A stretch of DNA of 64,000 nucleotides from Ottowia thiooxydans DSM 14619. GTDB lineage: Bacteria; Pseudomonadota; Gammaproteobacteria; Burkholderiales; Burkholderiaceae_C. The number at the start of each line of letters is the position of its first letter. Position 1 is the first letter of the stretch. A model generated the notes under the pieces. It saw only the letters and a list, made by a program, of their open reading frames with translations, made no database searches and had not been told where the DNA came from. The position numbers were made by a program, and so were the translations under genes. The DNA lies in contig NZ_AUGX01000028.1 in the NCBI RefSeq assembly GCF_000422885.1, forward strand, positions 1 through 64,000. Reading direction: 5' to 3'. Positions 56,548-64,000 of the stretch are shown here, in pieces.

Positions 56548-56943
56548 GATTGAACTCGAAACCAAATAGGAACAGAACAGCCGACTCGAGCCAGCCACGC
56601 TCCGAATGGGCGGGTGGTGCTGTGAGCGAGTAAGAAGAGGCTGAAGGGGAAAGCGGAATTTGCTGAGGAAGGCGCGTCAACAACAAGTGTTGTGTGATGC
56701 GATGGACCTTGCCCGCGACATAGCTCCAAGCCCGGTGTTCGTAAAAACAGAGGGCAGGGCGTCTTCAGGCGCAGTCAGCGAGCGGGTCCACAACATGAGC
56801 CAAATTCTCCAGGGATTCGGGCGCGCTGAATGTTCTATTTATGAGTTTGAATATCTGAAAACTGAGTTAACTCGAGCTCGATCGAGTCTGTAGAAACCAC
56901 GCTGGCAACTTGGATCGTGTGAGCAAGTTCTCCACTGCTTCGT
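56548..56943. other. Gap between tctC and ubiD
   Basis: 396 bases. It should hold the tctC promoter on the minus strand and the 3' end signals of the ubi operon. GAGTTAACTC at about 56870 is a small palindrome. Short open frames here show no family resemblance. No clear terminator was found. Confidence 0.4.
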
Positions 56944-58431
56944 CTACAAACCAAGTGTTTCAGCCAGTGCATTCATGCGGCTTTGCACCGTCCCGTCCAT
57001 GTGCATGGTGCTGCCCCATTCCCGCTGAGTCTCACCTGGCCATTTGTTGGTGGCGTCCAGCCCCATCTTGCTGCCCAGGCCAGCCACCGGCGAGGCAAAG
57101 TCCAGGTAATCGATAGGCGTGTGCTCAATGGTGAAGGTGTCGCGCACCGGGTCCATGCGGGTGGTGATGGCCCAGATCACATCTTTCCAGTCACGCACGT
57201 TGACATCCTCATCCACCACCACGATGAACTTGGTGTACATGAATTGGCGCAGGTGGCTCCACACGCCCATCATGATGCGCCGCGCGTGGCCGGCATAGGC
57301 CTTGCGAATGCTCACCACCGCCATGCGATAGCTGCAGGCCTCGGGCGGCAGGTAGAAGTCCACCACCTCGGGGAACTGCTTTTGCAAGAGTGGGATGAAA
57401 AGCTCATTCATGGCCAGACCCAGCACGGCGGGTTCGTCTGGAGGCTTGCCGGTGTAGGTGCTGTGATACAGCGCGTCTTTGCGCAGGGTGATGCGGTCGA
57501 TGGTGAGTACAGGAAACTCTGCGCGTTCGTTGTAGTAGCCAGTGTGGTCGCCGTAGGGGCCTTCAAGCGCATGCTGCCAGCCACTGGCATGGCCCGAATC
57601 GGGCTGGATATGGCCTTCAAGCACGATCTCGGCCATGGCTGGAACCGTGAGCGGCACACCCAAAGCGGGTGCCACTTCAGTACGGGTGCCGCGTAGGAGG
57701 CCAGCAAACTGGTACTCCGAAAGGCTATCAGGCACTGGGGTGACGGCGCCAAGCAGCGTGGCTGGGTCTGCGCCAATGGCGACAGCCACCGGGTAAGGCT
57801 GACCGGGAGACATGGCACGGTGGTCGGCAAAATCCAGTGCGCCACCCCGGTGCGCCAGCCAGCGCATGATGACCTGGTTGCGCGTGATGATTTGTTGGCG
57901 GTAGATGCCCAGGTTCTGCCGCGCCTTGCGCGGACCGCGCGTGATGGTGAGGCCCCAGGTGATCAGTGGCGCGATATCCCCCGGCCAGCAGTGCTGCACG
58001 GGTAGGCGACCCAGATCCACGTCCGGGCCCTCCCATATCTCGTACTGGCAGGCAGGGCGACCTCCCACATGGTGGGGTGCCATGTTCCAAAGCCTCTTGA
58101 GTAGATGACCCATGCCAAGTACGTCCTTCAAACCGCGAGGCGGTGCGGGCTCCTTGAGGGCAGCCAACATCTCGCCAAAGGCGCGTACTGCGGTCAGATC
58201 GGCCACGCCCATGGCACGAGCTACGCGTGCGGGGGTTCCGAAGAGGTTGGTGAGCACAGGCAGCTGGTGCCCAGCAGGTTGTTCAAACAGAAGCGCTGGT
58301 CCACCGGCGCGAAGCACGCGATCGCTCAAGGCCGTCATTTCCAGGTACGGTGAGACGCACTCGCCCACTCTGCGCAACTCGTTGGTGGTTTCGAGTTGAG
58401 TCAGAAACTCGCGCAGATCACGGTAGCTCAC
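56944..58431 (-). CDS. ubiD: UbiD family decarboxylase
   Basis: A 495-residue UbiD, the same length as E. coli UbiD. It opens [20 protein letters not shown] and has [20 protein letters not shown]; the prFMN-site region includes [20 protein letters not shown] and [20 protein letters not shown]. The enzyme decarboxylates polyprenyl-4-hydroxybenzoate with the cofactor made by UbiX. The start is GTG at 58431; no Shine-Dalgarno is evident. It is the last gene of the ubiUV operon, which ties it to ubiquinone synthesis. Confidence 0.93.
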   Translation of the reverse strand: MSYRDLREFLTQLETTNELRRVGECVSPYLEMTALSDRVLRAGGPALLFEQPAGHQLPVLTNLFGTPARVARAMGVADLTAVRAFGEMLAALKEPAPPRGLKDVLGMGHLLKRLWNMAPHHVGGRPACQYEIWEGPDVDLGRLPVQHCWPGDIAPLITWGLTITRGPRKARQNLGIYRQQIITRNQVIMRWLAHRGGALDFADHRAMSPGQPYPVAVAIGADPATLLGAVTPVPDSLSEYQFAGLLRGTRTEVAPALGVPLTVPAMAEIVLEGHIQPDSGHASGWQHALEGPYGDHTGYYNERAEFPVLTIDRITLRKDALYHSTYTGKPPDEPAVLGLAMNELFIPLLQKQFPEVVDFYLPPEACSYRMAVVSIRKAYAGHARRIMMGVWSHLRQFMYTKFIVVVDEDVNVRDWKDVIWAITTRMDPVRDTFTIEHTPIDYLDFASPVAGLGSKMGLDATNKWPGETQREWGSTMHMDGTVQSRMNALAETLGL

Positions 58432-58479
58432 GGCAAAGGGAGGAGGGGTAAACGACGGTCTGCGACGATGCGCAATGGC

Positions 58480-58899
58480 TCAGCCATGGGTAGGCTCTTT
58501 AGTTTTCGAAGAACAGGTGAGTGGGTGAGCGTGCTGATCTGCTTTGATTTCTTCCAGCACCAGCTTGGCCTGCGCGGGATCGAAGTCCTGATGGGTGCGT
58601 TTTTTAACGCCGTACTGATGCAGCTGGTAATGCCGTGCTGGCGCGATGCCGTGGCGTGCCAGCGTACTTTTCACGCAGGCCAGCGGGCAGCCGTCCAGCG
58701 CAATGATGGGGCGTCCTGAGCGAGCCGTCTTCATCAGATGCGGCACGTCACCGCCTACCCCTGCGATGCAGGACATCTCTGCGACACCGTTCCGGTCGAG
58801 CTGTAGTGCCACGTGGTTGGCCAGTTGAGCGGCGCTGGAACATCCTGAGCACGAGTAGACCAGTGGGAGGTTTTGGGATTCGGCGCTTCCTGAAGACAT
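58480..58899 (-). CDS. DGC-domain putative zinc-binding protein
   Basis: A 139-residue protein of the DGC family (PF08859). Cysteines are found in YSCSGCSSAAQLAN, SCIAGVGGD and the signature IIALDGCPLACVKSTL. Proteins of this family are predicted to bind zinc and are of unknown function. The ATG at 58899 begins four bases after ubiT. It lies inside the ubi operon, so it may aid Fe-S or metal handling there; this is inferred. Confidence 0.82.
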   Translation of the reverse strand: MSSGSAESQNLPLVYSCSGCSSAAQLANHVALQLDRNGVAEMSCIAGVGGDVPHLMKTARSGRPIIALDGCPLACVKSTLARHGIAPARHYQLHQYGVKKRTHQDFDPAQAKLVLEEIKADQHAHPLTCSSKTKEPTHG

Positions 58900-58903
58900 G
58901 GTG

Positions 58904-59428
58904 TTAACTGCGAGGTTTGACCCTGCGACCACGCAGGCGTTCCATGACGTGGCGAGGAGTCCACTGGCGTGGATCAAGCACAGGGAGTTCCATGGCGTCC
59001 AATGCGTTCTTCACGACGAGGCCCAGTTCGGTGTCGCCCTCCATGGACAGACGGCGATGAAAGAACAAGGTGTCCGGATCCTGCTGGCGCTGGGCCAACA
59101 ACAGAAAGTCGTGTGCACTGGCGCTGAGTGTGAGGTCAGCTCCCGATGCATCTTCCAGTGGAGATCGGGGCACGAATCGATGCCCCATCCAGGTGAAGTC
59201 GAACGTCAAGCGAGCATCACGCACCTGAATGCGCATCTTCTTGCCGGTCAGCAGGTGTGCTACATCTGCGGGCAGATGGCGCCGGAGCGCCATATTGAGC
59301 GCAGTGACCAGTAACAGGGAGCCTGGGTAGGCGGGTAGATGCGCCAGCAAGGCACCCAAGGGGGCAGGGACTACGAACTTCTCGGGCGTTGATGCGCAGG
59401 GGTGCGATGAAGAGGTGGTTGAATCCAT
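58904..59428 (-). CDS. ubiT: UbiT-like SCP2 lipid-binding protein
   Basis: A 174-residue protein with a sterol-carrier-protein-2 fold (LTGKKMRIQVRDARLTFDFT, GADLTLSASAHDFLLLAQR, DTLFFHRRLSMEGDTELGL). E. coli UbiT (YhbT) carries ubiquinone intermediates in O2-independent synthesis. The ATG at 59428 begins MDSTTSSSHP; the frame upstream overlaps the hemolysin III gene. Neighbours ubiU and ubiV make the call firm. Confidence 0.88.
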   Translation of the reverse strand: MDSTTSSSHPCASTPEKFVVPAPLGALLAHLPAYPGSLLLVTALNMALRRHLPADVAHLLTGKKMRIQVRDARLTFDFTWMGHRFVPRSPLEDASGADLTLSASAHDFLLLAQRQQDPDTLFFHRRLSMEGDTELGLVVKNALDAMELPVLDPRQWTPRHVMERLRGRRVKPRS

Positions 59429-59444
59429 GATGTGGCGGATGCCT

Positions 59445-60062
59445 TCAGGCAACGTAGAAAAGCACAGTAAGGAAATGGCAGGTGCTGCCGCCCAGCACGA
59501 ACAAATGCCAAAGCCCGTGGGCGTGCCGCATACGTTCATCCAATGCGTAGAAGACGATGCCCAAGGTGTAGAAAGCGCCCCCGGCCAGCAGCCAGCCGAA
59601 GCCACCCGGTGTAAGCGCACGCCATAAGGGTCCCACGGCTACCAGGGCGAGCCAACCCATCAGCAGGTAAAGCACCAGCGACAACACGCGCGCGCCGCGT
59701 GCCAGCCATAGCTCCTGCACGATGCCCACCAGCGCCAGAGTCCACACCACACCGAAAAGTGTCCAGCCCCAGGGGCCCCGTAGTGACACCAGGGCGAAGG
59801 GCGTATAGCTGCCTGCGATCAATAGATAGATGCTGCAATGATCCAGCTTGCGCAGCACCACCTTGGCTCTGCCGCTCATACTGTGATAGGCCGTGGATGT
59901 GACATACAGCGCCACCAGCATGGCGCCGTAGACGCTGAATGCGACGATCTTCCACGGGTCGCCCAACTGAGCGGCCAAGGTGATGAGCACAGCCGCTCCA
60001 GCTGTGGCTAGAAAGGAACCCACCAGGTGGCTGATGCTGTTGAAACGTTCTCCTGCGTACAT
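59445..60062 (-). CDS. Hemolysin III / YqfA family membrane protein
   Basis: A 205-residue protein with seven membrane helices of the HlyIII/PAQR superfamily: MYAGERFNSISHLVGSFLAT, YVTSTAYHSMSGRAKVVLRK, LDHCSIYLLIAGSYTPFALV and the C-terminal HAHGLWHLFVLGGSTCHFLT. The conserved His and Asp residues suggest a metal-dependent hydrolase site. GAGG precedes the ATG at 60062. The name hemolysin is historical. Its place between ubiV and ubiT is unusual. Confidence 0.9.
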   Translation of the reverse strand: MYAGERFNSISHLVGSFLATAGAAVLITLAAQLGDPWKIVAFSVYGAMLVALYVTSTAYHSMSGRAKVVLRKLDHCSIYLLIAGSYTPFALVSLRGPWGWTLFGVVWTLALVGIVQELWLARGARVLSLVLYLLMGWLALVAVGPLWRALTPGGFGWLLAGGAFYTLGIVFYALDERMRHAHGLWHLFVLGGSTCHFLTVLFYVA

Positions 60063-60072
60063 GCCAGAAACC

Positions 60073-61014
60073 TCAATGGCCCGCCGGAGCTTGCTGCTCC
60101 AGGCCGGGGCGACCGAACCAGTAGCCATCGCAGGGTGCGTCCGGAAGAAACGGGCGCAAGGTTTCGGCGTAGGTTGCGCCCAGCGTCCCACGCCGGGATG
60201 AGTCAAACGTGGCGATCACCTCTGTCATGTGCCGGGATTGTGGAGATAGGCGCACCACATCCACGCCGAGCATGCGCATGGCGCTGAGTTCGTCAATGAG
60301 GCTGTAGACCCGTGCCGACTGTGTCTGAATGCCGTTGAGCACCAGAAAGTCTTCTTGTTCGCGCGTGCGCAGTAGCAGGCCATCAGGATGCTGGAGACAA
60401 CTGAACTGGCAGTCGTCCTTGGGAAGATTGCGTTGGCGCGCGGTGAAGCAACGGGCCGAGTAGGCTAAAGGCATTCGGCCGTAGGCGAAAACCTCCGTCT
60501 CGAGCCCCTGCGGGCGCTGGTGGAGCAAGACGGCCAGCGCATCGCGTGACATTTCCAGGGGCATCACCCAGCGCTGCGCCCCCAGCCCAGCCATCCACTG
60601 CAGGGCGTCTGCGTTGTAGAGGTTCAGATGCGGGCCCGCCACGAAATTGCGGGCGTTGTCGTGCTTACCAGCAGAGAGGCAGCGCACGGCACCCATGTCA
60701 TTGGCCTCCACCAGGAAGTCTTGATTCGCTGCAATCTTGTGCAGCACGGTTACGTCAGCACCTGACTCGATCAGTACCTGGGTGGATAGAACCGCTTGCT
60801 TGCCGGCGTCCCGCAGCATGCAGGCCACATCCAGCCAGTCGGACAGGCGCAGCTCGTGGCGCCGCGAGCACACGGTTTCGCCCAGGTAGACCACATCGAT
60901 GGGTGTGGCAGCCATGGCCTCGTAGAAGTCAAAAACCGCGCTGCGGCTCCAGTAATACTGCAGGGGTCCCAAGGAGAGTTTCATGGCAGGGATGCTGGGA
61001 ATATCGGCGCTCAT
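60073..61014 (-). CDS. ubiV: UbiV, O2-independent ubiquinone hydroxylation subunit
   Basis: A 313-residue U32-peptidase-like protein that forms a complex with UbiU. The 4Fe-4S cysteines seen are Cys49 (GETVCSRR), Cys189 ([10 protein letters not shown]), Cys202 and Cys206 ([10 protein letters not shown]), matching the UbiV pattern. Together with UbiU it hydroxylates the ubiquinone ring without O2. The ATG at 61014 begins [18 protein letters not shown]. It starts 13 bases after ubiU. Confidence 0.93.
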   Translation of the reverse strand: MSADIPSIPAMKLSLGPLQYYWSRSAVFDFYEAMAATPIDVVYLGETVCSRRHELRLSDWLDVACMLRDAGKQAVLSTQVLIESGADVTVLHKIAANQDFLVEANDMGAVRCLSAGKHDNARNFVAGPHLNLYNADALQWMAGLGAQRWVMPLEMSRDALAVLLHQRPQGLETEVFAYGRMPLAYSARCFTARQRNLPKDDCQFSCLQHPDGLLLRTREQEDFLVLNGIQTQSARVYSLIDELSAMRMLGVDVVRLSPQSRHMTEVIATFDSSRRGTLGATYAETLRPFLPDAPCDGYWFGRPGLEQQAPAGH

Positions 61015-61027
61015 TTCTCGCTCATTT

Positions 61028-62092
61028 CTATTTCCAAGGCCTGTGATAGGCGCCCAGCGTGTGTTGCTGGCCTTCAGCCACCTGGTCCAGGCTGGCCATC
61101 CAGGTCGTGCGTGGGGCGTAGCGGTGCGGGTTCGCCAGGCACTGATCAATGGCTTCGCGCCAGACCTGTGTCACCTGGGCTACGTAGGCCGGGCTGCGTT
61201 GCCGACCCTCTATCTTGATGGCGCGCACGCCCATCCTGGAAAGCTGAGGTAGCAGCTCCAGGGTGTTCAGGCTGGTGGGTTCTTCAATGGCGTAGTAGTT
61301 TTCGTCTTCACCCACGTCGAAGCGTCCCTTGCATAGTGTGGGATAGCCAGCGCTTTCCCCGGGCGCATAGCGATCGATGAGCACGCCGTTCAGGCGCGAC
61401 TCGCGGCCGGCCGGCGTTTCATGCCAACGAACTGCCTTGGGCGGCGAGCAGACCCCAAAGGTGTTGGGTGATTCGCCTGTGACATAGGAAGACAGCGCGC
61501 ACCGACCTTCCACCATCACGCACAGGCTCCCGAAACCGAACACCTCGATCTCCACTGTAGTCTTGCCAATCACCTGGCGCACTTGTTCCAACGACAGCAC
61601 CCGGGGCAACACGGCGCGCACGATGCCGAACTGCTCACGATAGAAATTGATCGCCTCGTAGTTGGTGGCGGAGCCTTGCACAGAAAGGTGAAGGCGCAGT
61701 TGTGGATGGTGCCGCACTGCATATTGCATGAGTCCGGGATCTGCCAGGATGACGGCGTCTACGCCCATCGCTACTGCCTTGTCCACCGCACTGCGCCAGG
61801 GTGCGGGGTTCTGCGCCTGTGGGTAAGTGTTGAGCGCCATGAAGATTTTGCAACCACGCTCATGGGCATACCGTATGCCATTGGCGATGGCGGCTTCGTC
61901 AAAGTTCAAGCCGGCGAAGTTGCGTGCGTTGGTCGCATCGCGCAAACCCAGGTAGACGCAATCGGCACCATGGTCCACCGCAGCCTTCAGTGCAGGCAGG
62001 CTGCCGGCCGGGCACACAAGCTCCAGCACAGGTCCGCTTGCAGGCGAATCAGCATGTGTGTTTTCAACGTGTGTGTTGTATGAGCGTGGCAT
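61028..62092 (-). CDS. ubiU: UbiU, O2-independent ubiquinone hydroxylation subunit
   Basis: A 354-residue U32-family protein. The N-terminal [20 protein letters not shown] is typical, and the Fe-S cysteines are Cys191 ([13 protein letters not shown]), Cys198, Cys215 (TFGVCSPP) and Cys254 (YPTLCKGRF). The ATG at 62092 has AAGGGGG upstream and adds a 20-residue extension relative to E. coli UbiU; an in-frame ATG at 62119 is also open. First gene of the six-gene operon. Confidence 0.94.
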   Translation of the reverse strand: MPRSYNTHVENTHADSPASGPVLELVCPAGSLPALKAAVDHGADCVYLGLRDATNARNFAGLNFDEAAIANGIRYAHERGCKIFMALNTYPQAQNPAPWRSAVDKAVAMGVDAVILADPGLMQYAVRHHPQLRLHLSVQGSATNYEAINFYREQFGIVRAVLPRVLSLEQVRQVIGKTTVEIEVFGFGSLCVMVEGRCALSSYVTGESPNTFGVCSPPKAVRWHETPAGRESRLNGVLIDRYAPGESAGYPTLCKGRFDVGEDENYYAIEEPTSLNTLELLPQLSRMGVRAIKIEGRQRSPAYVAQVTQVWREAIDQCLANPHRYAPRTTWMASLDQVAEGQQHTLGAYHRPWK

Positions 62093-62171
62093 CTCAATCC
62101 CCCTTGCTCCATGCGTCACTTTGGCGGCAGAGGGCGGCTCTGAATCCTATGTACGTAGCAGCGTGGGCTTT

Positions 62172-62195
62172 CCCTCTCCCGTGTGCGGGAGAGGG
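62172..62195. repeat. REP-like hairpin
   Basis: A perfect 10-bp inverted repeat with loop TGTG (62172-62181 with 62186-62195), followed by TAGGGTGAGGG, a layout of a common extragenic repeat. No T-tract, so termination is unlikely. Confidence 0.65.
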
Positions 62196-62341
62196 TAGGG
62201 TGAGGGTCAGCGGCGCCCATACGGCTCGCCACCTTTCATTTGACATCCACATGGTCAGTTTCATCTCGGTGCTAAAGCGCCAGATCCGCGCAAGGGATGA
62301 GGCAGGTGGGTGCACCTTAACCAGCCCGCTCTGCATAAAGG

Positions 62342-62355
62342 CTGATCCTTATCAA
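62342..62355. promoter_or_regulatory. FNR/ANR-type binding site
   Basis: CTGAT-CCTT-ATCAA matches the FNR consensus TTGAT-N4-ATCAA at nine of ten conserved bases. On the minus strand a -10-like TAAGGT at 62314-62319 would put a start near 62307 and the site at about -41.5, the position for class II activation of ubiU. A plus-strand use for the gene at 62466 is also possible. E. coli ubiUV is known to be FNR-activated. Confidence 0.6.
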
Positions 62356-62465
62356 CGCCTGCGCACAATGCTGGGCCTGATATCGCTGGTACTTGATGTG
62401 AGCCAGCTCTGTATCACTTTTCGAGAAGCATCTTTGACCAAAAGATTGCTGTTAGGCTCGCAAGG

Positions 62466-62825
62466 ATGTTCACATCCACCTTCACTTTCTCACCGGGCGA
62501 CTTCACCGACGAGTTCCATCGTCTGGACCAGCGCATCGCCGAAGTTGCCAAGTCCATCCCCGGTTACCTGGGGGAAGAAGCGTGGGAAAACCCTTCTACG
62601 GGATTGGTGTCGAACGTGTATTACTGGGAGTCCATGGAAGCTCTCATGCAGCTGGTGCACCACCCCTCGCACCAGATCGCGAAGGCTCGCCAGGAGGAGT
62701 GGCTCAAGGGCTACCAAGTGGTGATTGCTGAAGTCCTGCGTACGTACGGAGACCAGCGCGTCGCGCATCCATTGAGGGGGAAAGGCGCACCTCCCGTCAC
62801 CAGCTTGGATGCGTCCCAGGCCTGA
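62466..62825 (+). CDS. Antibiotic biosynthesis monooxygenase-like (ABM) protein
   Basis: A 119-residue dimeric ferredoxin-like protein of the ABM group (TFTFSPGDFTDEFHRLDQRI, YYWESMEALMQLVHHPSHQ). Such proteins oxidise quinone-like compounds or bind haem, but the role here is open. It is divergent from the ubiU operon. AAGG lies directly against the ATG, so the exact start is uncertain. Confidence 0.75.
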   Translation: MFTSTFTFSPGDFTDEFHRLDQRIAEVAKSIPGYLGEEAWENPSTGLVSNVYYWESMEALMQLVHHPSHQIAKARQEEWLKGYQVVIAEVLRTYGDQRVAHPLRGKGAPPVTSLDASQA

Positions 62826-62930
62826 GACGGCGGTCGCGGCTTCAAGCCATGAGCAAGAGCTGAGGTTGCTCCTCAGCGCAAATGCTCAACGGCCTGAAGG
62901 AAAAGCGGAAACCGAGAAGAAAAGCGCTTC

Positions 62931-64000
62931 TTAGAACAAGGTTTTCACAGTAAACGCGAACGTTCTGGGGTCACCCAATGCCAGGTTGTTAGACCAATAA
63001 ACCACATCCGTAATGTTCTGAACGGTGAAGTTGAACGTGGTGGCATGGTTTCCAATGCGAGTGGTGTACCGCAGGCCGGCGTCAAACAATGTGTAGGCTG
63101 GAATGATGTCTGTGTTGGCCGCGTTGCTGTATTTGGTGCCGGTGTAGTAGATGCCGCCCGACACAGACAGGCCTGGAATCCCAGGGATTCTGTACTCTGC
63201 CGTGATCTTGGCCAACTTCGAAGCGGCGCTGGTTGGTTTCTTGCCTTCCAGCGATTTGTCTGTGGCTTTCTTGATCCCCAAGTCCATCCAGGTGCCACCG
63301 GCCAGGATGGTCAGGTTGTCCGTGACCTTGCCTGTGATCCCCACTTCAATGCCTTGGTGAACCTGTTTGCCATCTTGCGATAGCGTTGGTTTGGGCGTGG
63401 TTCCGATCTCGTAAGAGTTGGCTTTTTCAATCCTGAACAGCGCCACATTCAGTAGTGCTCTGTCACTCAAAGCGTACTTGGCTCCAATCTCGTATTGCTT
63501 GCTGATGTAGGGGGCTAGCACCTGGTTTTCATTCATGTAGCCATTGCCCACGATGGAGCCTGCTTCCAGGCTCTCGATGTACGTGGCATAAGTGGTCAGC
63601 CTGTTGACTGGCTTGTAGATGAGCGACAAAGTGGGCGTGAACGCTGATTTGCTGTAGTTGACGTTTGTCCGGTAGTTCAAGCTTTTGGTGGTGGCGTAGT
63701 TGCCGCCGATCAACGCAGACCATTGGTCATTGAACTTGATGTCGTTGCCGATCAGGATGTTGTCGAAGGTGGTCTTGGTGCTGGCGGTTCTGGGTGTGAG
63801 ACCCACGTTACCCCAGCCCGCTGGTTGAGCGAAATTTCTGAAGGCTTCAAGACTCATGTCGGCGGTGGTGTAGTAGCTCTTTGAGTTGTCCGTGCTGCTA
63901 TAGATCTTGTCTGACGACGTGGAGTAACCCACAGTCAGCGTGTTGGAAATGCCGAAGATATTGAACTTGGAGTCAAGGTATACGTTGAGCCCGTTCTTCG
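62931..64000 (-). CDS. TonB-dependent siderophore receptor, C-terminal part
   Basis: Partial: the gene enters from the right edge and stops at 62931. The 355 or so visible residues are alternating beta-strands of an outer-membrane barrel (FNFTVQNITDVVYWSNNLAL, SASKLAKITAEYRIPG, IPGLSVSGGIYYTGTKYSNA), ending in the aromatic FAFTVKTLF. The pattern is that of ferri-siderophore receptors (FhuE/FpvA-like). The plug domain, TonB box and signal peptide lie outside the window, so the ligand cannot be told. Confidence 0.88.
   Translation of the reverse strand, partial: KNGLNVYLDSKFNIFGISNTLTVGYSTSSDKIYSSTDNSKSYYTTADMSLEAFRNFAQPAGWGNVGLTPRTASTKTTFDNILIGNDIKFNDQWSALIGGNYATTKSLNYRTNVNYSKSAFTPTLSLIYKPVNRLTTYATYIESLEAGSIVGNGYMNENQVLAPYISKQYEIGAKYALSDRALLNVALFRIEKANSYEIGTTPKPTLSQDGKQVHQGIEVGITGKVTDNLTILAGGTWMDLGIKKATDKSLEGKKPTSAASKLAKITAEYRIPGIPGLSVSGGIYYTGTKYSNAANTDIIPAYTLFDAGLRYTTRIGNHATTFNFTVQNITDVVYWSNNLALGDPRTFAFTVKTLF

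Larger units (their letters stand above)
62093..62465. other. Divergent control region of ubiU operon
   Basis: 373 bases without a gene. It contains a perfect inverted repeat CCCTCTCCCG-TGTG-CGGGAGAGGG (62172-62195) of a widespread REP-like kind and the FNR-type site at 62342-62355. The ubiU transcript would include the hairpin in its leader. Confidence 0.6.

Noticed and set aside
56660-56893. 77-codon plus-strand frame between tctC and ubiD
   Set aside because: No start signal, no family resemblance; more likely non-coding.
62172-62195. Hairpin as a terminator for ubiU or the TonB side
   Set aside because: A perfect stem but no T-tract on either strand; the layout fits an extragenic repeat.

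Overview
The window is a chromosomal segment from a high-GC betaproteobacterium, most likely order Burkholderiales and family Comamonadaceae. This rests on the style of the ribosomal and ATP synthase genes, several Bug/TctC-type periplasmic receptors, a cytochrome b561 beside a cytochrome c', and a short PTS cluster (EIIA-Man/HPr/EI). No rRNA, tRNA or CRISPR array was recognised.

Layout: (1) 1-5964: 3' end of tuf, rpsJ, a 304-bp structured spacer with its own promoter, then rplC-rplD-rplW-rplB-rpsS-rplV-rpsC-rplP-rpmC-rpsQ, closed by a strong terminator. The spc genes (rplN onward) do not follow. (2) 5990-9193: peroxiredoxin, TlpA-like lipoprotein, divergent cytochrome c'/cytochrome b561, GNAT acetyltransferase. 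(3) 9228-19024: the most unusual region. A minus-strand gene set encodes a small secreted repeat protein, a giant secreted protein of about 30 imperfect repeats, an HfaA-like secreted protein, a CsgG/HfaB-like outer-membrane lipoprotein, a Sel1-like protein, another small repeat protein, a lipoprotein and an OmpA-like protein. It reads as a curli- or holdfast-anchor-like (CsgG-type) surface structure. (4) 19181-23665: CoA transferase, lipoprotein, a CACG microsatellite and the PTS cluster. (5) 23683-24824: an IS630-family element with a frameshift signal. (6) 24918-27135: a Ras-like GTPase with two roadblock-type proteins and an unknown protein. (7) 27664-29802: lipA, lipB and a DUF493 protein. 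(8) 30289-37593: the complete ATP synthase operon atpIBEFHAGDC. (9) 37974-41591: a MarR-controlled catabolic cluster (amidohydrolase, receptor, maleylacetate reductase-like enzyme) that looks inserted. (10) 41635-46809: TPM/LemA genes and assorted conserved proteins. (11) 47021-56547: MarR plus orphan receptor, a multicopper oxidase/RCC1 pair, and a tctCBA operon followed by a four-domain rhodanese. (12) 56944-62092: a probable O2-independent ubiquinone operon, ubiU-ubiV-hlyIII-ubiT-DGC protein-ubiD, with an FNR-type site upstream. (13) 62466-64000: a small monooxygenase-like protein and the 3' part of a TonB-dependent receptor gene.

Working together: regions 1, 7 and 8 are core translation, lipoylation and energy genes. 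Regions 2 and 12 suggest a respiratory bacterium that meets low oxygen and still makes ubiquinone there. Region 3 is the best candidate for an undescribed system: a CsgG-like pore, three proteins sharing one Asn-rich repeat, an HfaA-like partner and two envelope-anchor proteins behind an AT-rich control region. All homology statements are by eye; no search was run.
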